NCBI RefSeq assembly: GCF_029351045.1
Contig: NZ_JARKIN010000001.1
Location: 1,822,001 to 1,886,000 of the forward strand
From: Streptomyces sp. WMMB303
Lineage (GTDB): Bacteria; Actinomycetota; Actinomycetes; Streptomycetales; Streptomycetaceae
Reading direction: 5' to 3'
DNA length: 64,000 nucleotides
Below, in pieces: positions 8,052 through 16,161 of this stretch (position 1 is the first letter of the stretch; each line of letters begins with the position of its first letter). Made by a program: the position numbers and the translations under genes. The notes below the pieces were generated by a model, which did not search any database, had not been told where the DNA came from, and was given only the letters and a program-made list of their open reading frames with translations.

Positions 8052-8754
8052 CGGCGAACGCGGCGAGGAAGAGCGCGTAGCAGGCGAACAGGGCGGCGTA
8101 CCCGGCGCGGAACAGCCCCGGGGCGCCGAGCAGCAGGAAGACGGCACAGAAGACGCCGTGGTCCACCGGGAGCAGTGCCACGGCCCGCAGCGTCGAGGGC
8201 GGCGCGGGGGCCGGCTCCGGGCCCGCACGGTCGGGCCGGGGGCGGAGCTTGTCGGTGAGCAGTCCACCGAAGAAGAGCAGCACCGCCACGAGCTGGAAGC
8301 CCAGCGGCAGCAGCAGCCAGCTCTCGTGCGGCAGGTCCGCGAAGCGGTAGAAGGAGATCAGCACGGCCGAGTGCAGTCCGGTGATCTTGGCGCAGTCCAC
8401 CACGTGGTCCAGCCACTCCCCGGCCGGACTGCCGCCGCCCCGCAGCCGGGCGAGTTGCCCGTCGGCGGAGTCCAACGCGAAGCCGACGAGGAGCGCGGCC
8501 CACACGGCAGCCCCCAGCCCCCAGGACGGCCGCACCAGCGCCACCCCCGCCACCCCGGCGAAGCTGCACACCGCGCTCAGCAGCGTCACCTGGTTCGGGC
8601 TGAGCCCCGCGCGGTACGCGGCGGCCGCGAAGACCCTGCCCAACGGCCGGTTCACGTGCCGCGAATACAGCGAGACCCCCTTGGCAGTCTTCTGCGCGGC
8701 CCGTAACCGGCGCAGTGCCGTGCCGAATGCCGCGGCCTCCGTGGCCTGGACCAT
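8011..8754 (-). CDS. CDP-alcohol phosphatidyltransferase family protein (TTA codon)
   Basis: 247 aa integral membrane enzyme that moves a phospho-alcohol from CDP to an acceptor. The complete signature is visible: DSADGQLAR, eight residues, then GEWLDHVVD, i.e. DG-x2-AR-x8-G-x3-D-x3-D. Five to six membrane segments follow. ATG 8754 with a GAGGGGG ribosome-binding site; an upstream ATG at 8847 lacks one. Codon 17 is TTA (8704-8706 on the minus strand), the rare leucine codon read by the bldA tRNA in Streptomyces, which implies expression late in development. Substrate is unknown; the facing cytidylyltransferase is the obvious donor-maker. Confidence 0.88.
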   Translation of the reverse strand: MVQATEAAAFGTALRRLRAAQKTAKGVSLYSRHVNRPLGRVFAAAAYRAGLSPNQVTLLSAVCSFAGVAGVALVRPSWGLGAAVWAALLVGFALDSADGQLARLRGGGSPAGEWLDHVVDCAKITGLHSAVLISFYRFADLPHESWLLLPLGFQLVAVLLFFGGLLTDKLRPRPDRAGPEPAPAPPSTLRAVALLPVDHGVFCAVFLLLGAPGLFRAGYAALFACYALFLAAFAVKWFRELSAPPPG

Positions 8755-8864
8755 GCACACCCCCTCGGTCGTCCTGCCGCGCATACTGGGCCAGGTACCG
8801 CGCGGCACGCCAGACCCCGCAGGGTAGGGTGCGTTCGCCGACAGCACCGGGAGGGTGGGAACAG

Positions 8865-9884
8865 GTGAAGGGGTTGAGGGCTGGCAAGCCCCCGCGCATA
8901 CCGCTGGCAGCGGCCGTGACGACCGGAGCGCTGCTCGCCTCGCTCACGGGCTGTGTGACCGTGCACGGCGAGAGCGCCGTGGTCCCCGCGCTGAGCAAAA
9001 CCGAGGCGGCGAAGGTCCTCAAGACTTTCGTGGCGAAGAACAACCGCGCCAACACCGCCTACGACGCCGAGTTGAACGCCCGGATCGAGACGGGCGCCCT
9101 CGGCGCCATCGACCAGGCGGGCCTCAAGTCCCGCAAGGAGGTCCGCCCCAAGGGGAACCCGGACTACCAGCCGCTGAAGCTGACCGACACCCGCTATCTG
9201 ATCCCCGAACAGGCGGGCTGGCCGAAGTTCTTCGTCACGGACTCGCGCAGCAACCGCAAGGGGCAGGGCCGCTGGTTCTTCGTCTTCCAGCGCCAGCGGG
9301 CCGACGGACCGTGGAAGGCGTCCTATCTGTCGGTCGTCGCCCCCGATCGGATCCCCCGCTTCGCGCGGGACGAGCACGGCCGGGTGAAGGCCGTACCGGT
9401 GGGCGGCGGCTCCGGGCTGGCCGTCCCGCCGGACGAACTGAGCAAGCGCTACACCCGCTATCTGCAGGAGGGCGCGGGCGACGACTTCGCCGCCGGCCGG
9501 CACACGACCGCGCTGCGCGAGAAGCGGGAGAAGGCGCTCAAGCGCGAGAACGTGCGCAACGAGTTCGCCGACCGGGCCGCGCAGCCGCCGCAGTACGCGC
9601 CGTTCGGGCTGCGCACGAAGGACGGCGGGGCGCTGGTGTTCTTCACCACCCTGCACCACCACAAGCAGACGCTGCCGCGGGGCTACAAGCCGCAGATCGA
9701 GGACCCGCTCGTGAAGGCGATGCTGTCGGGCACGCCGAAGCAGTCGGTGACCTTCGTACGGGTCTCGGAGCAGGCCGTCACCGTTCCGGCCAAGCGGGCG
9801 CAGGGGAAGTCCGACGGCGGCTCCGGCGGCAAGGTCGTCTTCCTGAGCCGCATCGAGGGGCTGACCGCCGCGCGCGGCGAGTGA
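8865..9884 (+). CDS. Secreted lipoprotein of unknown function
   Basis: 339 aa. Basic start, hydrophobic stretch and lipobox LTGC with the lipidated cysteine at residue 30, so it is exported and anchored to the outer face of the membrane. The mature part is rich in Lys/Arg and has no motif I recognise; it looks like a two-lobed domain of the DUF8094 sort, but I cannot confirm it. GTG 8865 follows GGGAGGGTGGG. Divergent from the phosphotransferase gene with about 110 bp between them. Confidence 0.75.
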   Translation: MKGLRAGKPPRIPLAAAVTTGALLASLTGCVTVHGESAVVPALSKTEAAKVLKTFVAKNNRANTAYDAELNARIETGALGAIDQAGLKSRKEVRPKGNPDYQPLKLTDTRYLIPEQAGWPKFFVTDSRSNRKGQGRWFFVFQRQRADGPWKASYLSVVAPDRIPRFARDEHGRVKAVPVGGGSGLAVPPDELSKRYTRYLQEGAGDDFAAGRHTTALREKREKALKRENVRNEFADRAAQPPQYAPFGLRTKDGGALVFFTTLHHHKQTLPRGYKPQIEDPLVKAMLSGTPKQSVTFVRVSEQAVTVPAKRAQGKSDGGSGGKVVFLSRIEGLTAARGE

Positions 9885-10002
9885 GCCCGCCGGGCCGGGC
9901 CGGGGGGAGCGCCGGTCCGGCGGCCGCCCGCGCCCGGCCGTCGGGTTCGCGGGGTCACCGCGGGGGCGAGGCGGCGCCCGGCGGGCGGTCGGCACCCGGG
10001 CC

Positions 10003-10833
10003 TCAGCGCACCGGCCAGGGGGTGTGCTCCTCCAGGCCCTCCACCGTCACGGCGTACTCCGCGCAGGCGTCGGTGAGGGTCTCCAGCAGGGCGAGGGGCT
10101 CGGGGAGAGCCTCCCCCGGCTGCGGGGGGCGCAGCCAGTGGACGCCCTCGGCCGTGTCGGGCAGCCGCGAGGGCGGCAGCAGCACATAGCTGCCCCGGCA
10201 GTGCCAGCGCAGTCCGGGGTGCTCCTCCATCGTCTCGGGGTGGCTGTCCAACTCGCAGGGCCACCACTCGTCCTCGTCCTCGGGAGTGCCCCGGGTCTTG
10301 GTGAAGAAGAGCATCCGGTCGCCGCCGTGCAGCGCCACCGGCCCCAGCTCCGGCTCGGCACCGGAGTCGGCCGCCCGCTCCCGGTCCTCCAGCACGGCCA
10401 GCGCCGCGAACCCCGCCTCGGCGGGGACGTCCAGCACGTCGTGCGCGCGGCCGGTGGCGGTGATGAAGTTGGCCTCCGGTTCGGCCCGCAGCCAGCGCTC
10501 GACCTGAGCGCGGTCGGTGGTGGCCTGGGTCTGCCAGGCGAAGGAGACGGGGTGTCTGCCGGGGGTCGGACAGCCGATCCGCACACAGGAGCAGCCGTAC
10601 CCGGACGGGTGAGCGGCGGGGGCCAGCGGAAACCCGGCCCCGGCGGCCGCGAGCAGGAGCGTTTCGCGGTCCTGGGCCGCTTCCGCCGCGGCGGTCGGCC
10701 GGTTGCCGCGGCCGCCCCAGCGCCGTCCCCCGGAGCCGCGGCCCGGAGCCGGGGAGCCGGTGTCGGACGGCTCGGTCGTGCCGTGCCCGGCCCGGCGGCG
10801 CAGCCATCGGGCGATCCTGCTCTCGCGTTCCAT
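10003..10833 (-). CDS. Prim-pol-like (bifunctional DNA primase/polymerase N-terminal) domain protein
   Basis: 276 aa. After a basic, low-complexity first 55 residues, a domain runs from about ETLLLAAAGAGFPLAP, through GCSCVRIGCPTPGRHP and ATGRAHDVLDVPAEAGFAAL, to RGSYVLLPPSRL. This is the arrangement of the chromosomal streptomycete proteins annotated as bifunctional DNA primase/polymerase. The acidic pair expected in an active prim-pol is only partly visible (HDVLDVP), so polymerase activity is doubtful. ATG 10833; monocistronic, convergent with the lipoprotein gene. Function is unknown; these proteins occur outside replication operons. Confidence 0.65.
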   Translation of the reverse strand: MERESRIARWLRRRAGHGTTEPSDTGSPAPGRGSGGRRWGGRGNRPTAAAEAAQDRETLLLAAAGAGFPLAPAAHPSGYGCSCVRIGCPTPGRHPVSFAWQTQATTDRAQVERWLRAEPEANFITATGRAHDVLDVPAEAGFAALAVLEDRERAADSGAEPELGPVALHGGDRMLFFTKTRGTPEDEDEWWPCELDSHPETMEEHPGLRWHCRGSYVLLPPSRLPDTAEGVHWLRPPQPGEALPEPLALLETLTDACAEYAVTVEGLEEHTPWPVR

Positions 10834-11048
10834 CTACCGCCTCACTCCGCGACCGGGAACCATGAACTCCGAGGGTACGCAGCCCCGCGGCGCGCTGAGG
10901 CGGATTCCACGGATCGCCGATGTCCCCCGTCCATCCTGCTCCTCCGGGTGGCGGCTCCGGCGGCCGGGGTGGGGACGTCACCCACGGGGGCGCACCCGGC
11001 CGGACGCACTGCCCGGCAGTCCGCCCGCTTCACACCTAGTTTGGGATC

Positions 11049-11930
11049 ATGGTGACAAAGGCGGCTTCTGCTCCGATGGTCTCGTTGTTCATCCTGGCTC
11101 TCGTCGCGGTACCGACCGCACCGGCCGCCTCGGCCGCGCCCGTCGGCCGCACCGGCCCCTCCGCCCCCGAGCAGGAGGTCAGCCGCACGGTGGCACCGCG
11201 GCTCTCCCGGCTGTCCGGCACCACCGTCACGGCACACCGCGGCGGCGCCCTGGAAGTCCCGGAGAACAGCATGCAGGGGATGACCGCGACCCGGCGGCGC
11301 GGCTACGCACACGTCCTGGACGCGGACATCCGCCGACTGCGCGACGGCACGCTGGTGGCGATGCACGACGACACCCTGGACCGCACGACGGATCAGCACG
11401 GCAAGGTCGGCGCGCTCGACTGGAAGGCGTGGCAGAAGGTGCGCCTGACCCCGAAGAGGAGCCTGCCGGGGACGTGGCGGCCGGAGCGCCCGCCGGCCGC
11501 GCGGGAGATCCTCGACCGGTTCGGCGGGGACATTCTGCTGATGCTGGAGCTGAAGGACCCCGAGGGGCTGCCGCGGCTCGCCCGGCTGATCCGCGAGCGG
11601 CAGCTGACCCGCTCGGTCCTGGTGGAGTCCAACGATCCGCGGGTCGCCGCCGCAGCACACGAGGAGGGGCTGCTGACGGCGGTGTGGCGCTCGGCACGCC
11701 AGGCGGCCGGCGACCGGCCCGAGCGCTGGAAGGACTTCGTGACGATGCTCAGCATCGACCACCGGGCCGCGGCCGGGGACGTGCGCCGGGCCGTGCGCTC
11801 GGGGATCACCTACGTCTGGTCGCACACGGTCAACACCCGCGCGGCCCGGGACCGGATGCTGAAGCTGGGCTGCGAGGGCATCGTCACCGACCGGCCGGGC
11901 AGCCTGGCGCCCGTCGGGGCTGGGACGTGA
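11049..11930 (+). CDS. Secreted glycerophosphodiester phosphodiesterase
   Basis: 293 aa with a signal peptide (about 1-29, ending APAASA). Hydrolyses glycerophosphodiesters from phospholipid or teichoic acid turnover to glycerol 3-phosphate and an alcohol. Motifs in order: TAHRGG, PENS, LDADIRRLRDGTLVAMHDD, LDRTTD, LMLELKD and a final GIVTDRPG. In most family members the metal-binding pair is E-x-D; here it is D-x-D. A TAGTTT -10 element (11037-11042) ends 6 bp before ATG 11049, so the transcript is probably leaderless, which fits the missing ribosome-binding site. Confidence 0.88.
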   Translation: MVTKAASAPMVSLFILALVAVPTAPAASAAPVGRTGPSAPEQEVSRTVAPRLSRLSGTTVTAHRGGALEVPENSMQGMTATRRRGYAHVLDADIRRLRDGTLVAMHDDTLDRTTDQHGKVGALDWKAWQKVRLTPKRSLPGTWRPERPPAAREILDRFGGDILLMLELKDPEGLPRLARLIRERQLTRSVLVESNDPRVAAAAHEEGLLTAVWRSARQAAGDRPERWKDFVTMLSIDHRAAAGDVRRAVRSGITYVWSHTVNTRAARDRMLKLGCEGIVTDRPGSLAPVGAGT

Positions 11931-12008
11931 CGACGGGGCGGGGAGGCCGGCACCGCCGGTTCGGCCCGCCGTACCGCGCGGGGTGCGGCCCCCGGTGCCG
12001 CGCGGGGT

Positions 12009-12623
12009 TCAGTTCCCGGCGGGCCGGGGGGTGAGCGCGCGCAGGACCAGTTCGACCAGCCTGTCGGTGAACTCGTGGGTCAGCGGGCCGGTGCGGTTGA
12101 GCCAGCGCTGCTGGAAGGGGCCGAGCAGCAGCTCGACGGCGAGGTCGGGGTCGACGGCGGGGTCGATCTGCCCGGCCCGCTGCGCGGCGCGCAGCCGCTC
12201 CGCGTACAGCTTCCGGCCGGGCTCCTGGAGCCGGACGGCGAACTGCTCGGCCAGCTCGGGGTCGGCGGCCGAGGCGACGGCCAGCGCTCGGTAGGGAGCC
12301 TCGAACCCGGCGTCGGAGAACTCGTCCGCGGTGGCCCGCAGCACCGCCTTGAGGTCGGCCTCGAGGTCTCCGGTGTCCGGCAGGCCGCCGTGCTCCTCGG
12401 TGTGGACCAGGTCGGTGAACGCCTCCAGCAGCACCGCCGCCTTGGAGGGCCACCAGCGGTAGATGGTCTGCTTGCCGACGCCGGCCCGCGCGGCGATCGC
12501 CTCGATGGTCAGCCTCGGATACCCGACCTCGCCGACCAGTTCGACACTGGCCCGCAGGATCGCGGTGCGGGAGTGCGCGCTGCGCCGGGAGACGTCGGGG
12601 TTCTTCGGAGTCGTGGAGGGCAT
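12009..12623 (-). CDS. TetR-family transcriptional regulator
   Basis: 204 aa. N-terminal helix-turn-helix: RLTIEAIAARAGVGKQTIYR with WWPSKAAVL, then an all-helical ligand domain. A -10 TAGATT (12630-12635 on the minus strand) and -35 TTCGTC, 17 bp apart, place the transcription start on or next to ATG 12623, so the mRNA would be leaderless. The palindrome AGACG-AAC-CGTCT overlaps this -35, which points to autorepression. Similar palindromes occur between this gene and the small gene to its right and also in front of the ABC-F gene at 36 kb. Ligand unknown. Confidence 0.88.
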   Translation of the reverse strand: MPSTTPKNPDVSRRSAHSRTAILRASVELVGEVGYPRLTIEAIAARAGVGKQTIYRWWPSKAAVLLEAFTDLVHTEEHGGLPDTGDLEADLKAVLRATADEFSDAGFEAPYRALAVASAADPELAEQFAVRLQEPGRKLYAERLRAAQRAGQIDPAVDPDLAVELLLGPFQQRWLNRTGPLTHEFTDRLVELVLRALTPRPAGN

Positions 12624-12651
12624 GACCCGAATCTAGCAGCGCTTTGAGACG

Positions 12652-12723
12652 AGACGAACCGTCTTGGCAGGGCGGAGCGTCGCGGGCACTCTCGTCTCAC
12701 GGAAGACGAGACGATACGTATCG
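12652..12723. promoter_or_regulatory. Cluster of three palindromic operators for the TetR regulator
   Basis: Three inverted repeats: AGACG-AAC-CGTCT at 12652-12664, CTCGTCT-N6-AGACGAG at 12691-12710 and the perfect CGATACGTATCG at 12712-12723. The first overlaps the predicted -35 of the TetR gene; the other two lie upstream of the small gene at 12755. The half-site (A)GACG/CGTC(T) is common to the first two. Assignment to the adjacent TetR protein is inference from position. Confidence 0.7.
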
Positions 12724-12754
12724 CCTCGATCGAGATCCGGCAGAAGGAGAGGAG

Positions 12755-12931
12755 ACGCCCACGAGCAAGGGACGCGGCGGAAGAGTGCTCGGGGTCGGCG
12801 GTGTCCGCACCCATCTGTCCCGCGGCCGGCTCCGCGGCGCCGGGGGCGGCGACGGGGCTCCCGCGGGCGGGAACGACCCGCTGGCCCAGAAGCGCGAACT
12901 GCTGCGCAGGCTCCGGGAGTCCCGCATGTGA
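12755..12931 (+). CDS. Small DUF6243-like protein, apparent ACG start
   Basis: 58 codons. The product contains SKGRGGRVLGVGG, then a stretch with HLSRG, and ends DPLAQKRELLRRLRESRM. This layout (LGVGG near the start, a charged LLRRLR helix at the end) is like the small streptomycete proteins called DUF6243; I make that link from memory. AAGGAGAGG at 12744-12752 is a strong ribosome-binding site, but the codons at the right distance are ACG (12755) and ACG (12761), with no ATG, GTG or TTG. Either ACG is used or the start has been lost. The frame is open upstream to ATG 12644, which has no ribosome-binding site and lies within the operator region. Confidence 0.5.
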   Translation, partial: TPTSKGRGGRVLGVGGVRTHLSRGRLRGAGGGDGAPAGGNDPLAQKRELLRRLRESRM

Positions 12932-12981
12932 CCCGGCCGCCGCCGTGCACTCACCCGCACTTGACCGGCAATCCACACGAA

Positions 12982-13040
12982 CAGGCTCCTCAGGGAGCAC
13001 CATGGGCGCACCGCAGCACGCACGTTCCCTGAGGAGCCTG
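12982..13040 (+). promoter_or_regulatory. Long hairpin that sequesters the ddaH ribosome-binding site
   Basis: Perfect 15-bp inverted repeat: 12982-12996 pairs with 13026-13040, extended inward by one G-U and one C-G pair. The 3' arm contains GAGGAG, the ribosome-binding site of ddaH (ATG 13043), so the folded RNA would block initiation. A second ATG with its own AGGGAG site, partly in the 5' arm, sits in the loop (13002). The arrangement suggests translational control or attenuation. Confidence 0.75.
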
Positions 13041-13067
13041 AGATGTACGCAACCCGTCGCTATCTGA
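13002..13067 (+). CDS. Candidate arginine-rich leader peptide upstream of ddaH
   Basis: 21 codons: MGAPQHARSLRSLRCTQPVA and one more residue, then stop. It starts in the loop of the hairpin, 4 nt after AGGGAG, reads through the 3' arm and ends 25 nt inside ddaH in another frame. Three arginine codons (CGT, AGG, AGA) fall within eight positions, two of them the rare AGG/AGA. A ribosome translating it would open the stem and free the ddaH site. Since ddaH acts on methylated arginines, an arginine-sensing leader is plausible, but nothing beyond sequence supports it. Confidence 0.4.
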   Translation: MGAPQHARSLRSLRCTQPVAI

Positions 13068-13849
13068 TGTGTCCTCCGTCCCACTTCCGCGTCACCTACT
13101 CCATCAACCCCTGGATGGACCCCGGCAAGCCCGTGGACCTGCCCCTCGCGCTCGCCCAGTGGGAGGCGCTCCGCGACCGCTACCGCGCCCTCGGGCACAC
13201 CGTCGAGCTCCTCGACCCGGTGCCCGAACTTCCCGACATGGTGTACGCCGCCAACGGTGCGACCGTCGTCGACGGGCGGGTGCTCGGCGCCCGGTTCGCA
13301 CACCCCGAACGGGCCGGGGAGGCGGCCGCACACCGCGACTGGTACCGCGCGCACGGCTTCGGCGACGTCACCGAGCCCGCACACATCAACGAGGGCGAGG
13401 GCGACTTCGCCGTCACCGCCTCCTGGCTGCTGGCCGGCCGCGGCTTCCGCAGCAGCCCGCTCTCCCACGGCGAGGCCCAGGAGTTCTTCGGGCGCCCGGT
13501 CATCGGCCTCGACCTGGTGGACCCGCGCTACTACCACCTCGACACCGCGCTGTGCGTGCTGGACCCCGAAGCGGAGGACGTGATGTACCACCCAGCGGCC
13601 TTCTCCCCCGGCAGCCGGGCCGTGCTCGCGCGACTGTTCCCCGACGCGCTGCTCGCCGAGGAACCCGACGCCCTCGCCCTCGGCCTCAACGCCGTCAGCG
13701 ACGGGCGGCACGTCTTCCTGCCCGAGGCCGCCACCGGCCTCTTCGGCCCCCTGCGGGACCGCGGCTACGAGCCCGTACCGGTGGACCTGACCGAACTGCT
13801 GAAGGGCGGCGGCAGCGTCAAGTGCGTCACCGCGGAACTGCGCTCCTAG
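13043..13849 (+). CDS. ddaH: Dimethylarginine dimethylaminohydrolase (dimethylargininase)
   Basis: 268 aa, usual length. Hydrolyses N-omega-methylated arginines to citrulline and methylamines, in the cytoplasm. The guanidine-modifying fold is marked by INPWMDP near the start, EGEGDF (117-122, substrate carboxylates), the catalytic histidine in YYHLDTALC (H165) and the nucleophile in GGSVKCVTAEL (C261). Translation start ATG 13043 has GAGGAG in the hairpin described above. No arginine-pathway gene is adjacent; the gene is convergent with the Rsm22-like gene 58 bp away. A plain arginine deiminase is less likely because of the short length and domain order. Confidence 0.88.
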   Translation: MYATRRYLMCPPSHFRVTYSINPWMDPGKPVDLPLALAQWEALRDRYRALGHTVELLDPVPELPDMVYAANGATVVDGRVLGARFAHPERAGEAAAHRDWYRAHGFGDVTEPAHINEGEGDFAVTASWLLAGRGFRSSPLSHGEAQEFFGRPVIGLDLVDPRYYHLDTALCVLDPEAEDVMYHPAAFSPGSRAVLARLFPDALLAEEPDALALGLNAVSDGRHVFLPEAATGLFGPLRDRGYEPVPVDLTELLKGGGSVKCVTAELRS

Positions 13850-13907
13850 CCGGCTCCCGCCACGCCGACCGGTCCCGGGCCGTCCTGGGCGGAACCGTGC
13901 CGCGCGG

Positions 13908-14909
13908 TCACCACGGGTCGCCCCAGGCGGCCTTGCGGGCCGCGCGGTAGTCGGCGCCCGCCCGCTTGGTGACGGGACGGCGGTGCACGGCGCCGCCGTC
14001 CTCGCACAGGTCCAGCAGCACCTGCCCCTTGCGGAGCTGCGGCCTGCGGACGATCCGGGCACCCGCCGGGGTGCCCGGCACCGTCTCCCGCACCGCCGCC
14101 ACGTAGCTGAACTTCTCGTCCTCGTACGGCAACTCCCCGCCCTTCACCCGGCGGTGCAGCGACGAGCGGGCGACCCGCACGGCGAAGTGGCACCAGTCCT
14201 GGCCGGGCACCAGCGGGCAGGTTCCGTCGTGCGGACACGGCGCCAGCACGCGCAGCCCCGCCCCCAGCAGCGCGTCCCGGGCCGCGCGGATCCGCAGATA
14301 GCCCTCCGGAGTACCGGGCTCCACCAGCACCACGGCACCCCGCGCCGCGCGCGCCGCAGCGTCCACCACGGCGTGCCGGTCCTCCTCGGAGAGCTCCCCC
14401 AGCACATACGAGACGGTCACCAGATCGGCGGCCGCCGGCTCCGGCAAGCCGCCACCGGCCGTACCGCCGCCACCGCGCAGCGAGCCGCGGCGCCACTCGG
14501 CCCCGCGCAGCGCCTCCACCCCGGACGCCAGCGCGCGGCCCAGCGCGAGGGCCGGCTCCGCCCAGTCCAGGACGACCGTCGTACGGGAAGTCCCGCCGGC
14601 CCGCCACACGCGCTCGGCCGCCCACACCGCGGCGCCCGTGCCGCCGCCCACGTCCAGGTGGCTGCCGGGGGCCCAGTCCCCGGCACGCTCGGCCAGCTCG
14701 GCCAGCGCGGCGGAGGCGGCGGCGAAGGTGGCGGGCATCCGGTAGGCCGCGTACGCGGCCGCGTCGGCGGCGTCCCGCAGCACCGGGGCACCGGTGGGGG
14801 TCTCCCCGCGGTAGTGGGCGATCAGCCGCTCGACGGCGCCCGCCGCCTGCCGCGCGGGCAGCCCGTCCAGCGCTGCGGCGAGCGCGCCGCGCAGTTCTTG
14901 CTCGATCAC
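13908..14909 (-). CDS. Rsm22-family ribosome-associated methyltransferase-like protein
   Basis: 333 aa. A SAM-binding Rossmann core (HLDVGGGTGAAVWAAERVW) is followed by VEPGTPEGYLRIRAARD and then by a cysteine cluster, CPHDGTCPLVPGQDWCHF, the likely iron-sulfur site of Rsm22 proteins, and a C-terminal beta-rich part. Rsm22 is needed for small-subunit assembly in mitochondria and is found in bacteria too; target unknown. GTG 14909 is chosen as the first start with the conserved IEQELR opening; a longer frame upstream has no good site. Confidence 0.82.
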   Translation of the reverse strand: MIEQELRGALAAALDGLPARQAAGAVERLIAHYRGETPTGAPVLRDAADAAAYAAYRMPATFAAASAALAELAERAGDWAPGSHLDVGGGTGAAVWAAERVWRAGGTSRTTVVLDWAEPALALGRALASGVEALRGAEWRRGSLRGGGGTAGGGLPEPAAADLVTVSYVLGELSEEDRHAVVDAAARAARGAVVLVEPGTPEGYLRIRAARDALLGAGLRVLAPCPHDGTCPLVPGQDWCHFAVRVARSSLHRRVKGGELPYEDEKFSYVAAVRETVPGTPAGARIVRRPQLRKGQVLLDLCEDGGAVHRRPVTKRAGADYRAARKAAWGDPW

Positions 14910-14991
14910 TTCACCAGTGTAGGAAGTCCGCCGGCGTCCGCTCCCGGCGCCGGGCGCCGCCGTGCGGTGGCCGCGGGCCCGGCGGGGGCGC

Positions 14992-16161
14992 TCACCGCAC
15001 GGCACGGGCCAGCAGGCCGGCCGCCGCGGCGCGCGGAGCGCTGTCGGGGGGCCGGCGTACCGGGTGGACGGTGTTGGCGAGGAGCACCAGGAAGGTGTCC
15101 GTCACCGGGTCGAGCACCAGACTGGTCCCGGTGAAGCCGGTGTGCCCGGCGGCCCGGGAGCCGGGCCCGGCCAGCTCGCCCATGAACCAGGGGGCGCCGG
15201 TGCGGAAGCCGAGGCCCGGCGGCTCCAGGAGCCGGGCGGCCGAGGCGGGCGCCAGGATGCGGGCCGGCCCGTAGGAGCCGCCCGACAGCAGGGTGCGGCA
15301 CAGCACCGCGAGGTCGCGGGCGGTGGAGAAGAGTCCGGCGTGCCCGGCCACCCCGCCCATGGCGTAGGCGTTCTCGTCGTGGACCCGGCCGTGAACGAGG
15401 CCCCGGTTGAGCTTGGCCCAGGGTCTTCGCATGTCCTCCGTGGCGGCGATCCGGGCGCGCCAGGTGCGGGGCGGGTTGAAGCGGGTGTGGTGCATCCCGA
15501 GCGGTGTGGTGATGCCCTCACGCACCAGGACGTCCAGCGTCCGGCCCGTCACCTGGTACAGCACGCTCTCCAGCAGCAGCAGGTTGAGGTCGGAGTACAG
15601 GCGCGCGGAGCCCGGCTCGGTCAGCGGCTTCTCGGCCCACAGCAGCTCCGGGTGCTCGGCGGTGTTGTGCTCGTAGAAGGGCAGCTCGGCACGGAGTCCG
15701 GAGGTGTGGGTCAGCAGGTGGCGGACGGTGATGCCGTGGTCGGTGACCGGCGCGCCCGCCTGGAGATGGTCGGCGACGCGCGCGTCCAGCTCGAGCGCGC
15801 CCCGCTCGACCTGCTGGACGGCGGCGATGGCCGTGAACAGCTTGGTGAGCGAGGCGAGGTCGAAGACCGTGTCCACCCGCATGGGCAGCCACTCCTGGCG
15901 CGGCAGCTCGACCGGGAGCCCGGCGGCGGGATCCCAGGCGGCGTACCGCAGCGCCCAGCCGGTGGCGTGCTCCAGCGCGACGCAGGGGCCGCGGCCGGCC
16001 AGCACGACGGCACCGGCGCACCAGCCCGCCGCGGGCAGGGCGTCGGTGCTGTCGGCCAGCGCGGCCAGCCCTCCGGGGTCGAGCCCGGCCTTCTCCCGGA
16101 AGCGGCGCCGCGCCTCGGCACCGTCCAGGGAGGCCACGCTCCTCAGTCTCGTACGCGCCAT
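14992..16161 (-). CDS. Serine beta-lactamase/esterase-type hydrolase
   Basis: 389 aa, no signal peptide, so probably cytoplasmic. Penicillin-binding fold with nucleophile motif SLTK (S104, K107), a YSDLN in the YxN position and HTGFTGT in the KTG position. Close to the EstB/class C-like esterases, so a true beta-lactamase role is not assured. ATG 16161 lies 19 bp inside the end of the preceding MFS gene, so the two are coupled; the exporter and hydrolase may act on the same small molecule. Confidence 0.85.
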   Translation of the reverse strand: MARTRLRSVASLDGAEARRRFREKAGLDPGGLAALADSTDALPAAGWCAGAVVLAGRGPCVALEHATGWALRYAAWDPAAGLPVELPRQEWLPMRVDTVFDLASLTKLFTAIAAVQQVERGALELDARVADHLQAGAPVTDHGITVRHLLTHTSGLRAELPFYEHNTAEHPELLWAEKPLTEPGSARLYSDLNLLLLESVLYQVTGRTLDVLVREGITTPLGMHHTRFNPPRTWRARIAATEDMRRPWAKLNRGLVHGRVHDENAYAMGGVAGHAGLFSTARDLAVLCRTLLSGGSYGPARILAPASAARLLEPPGLGFRTGAPWFMGELAGPGSRAAGHTGFTGTSLVLDPVTDTFLVLLANTVHPVRRPPDSAPRAAAAGLLARAVR

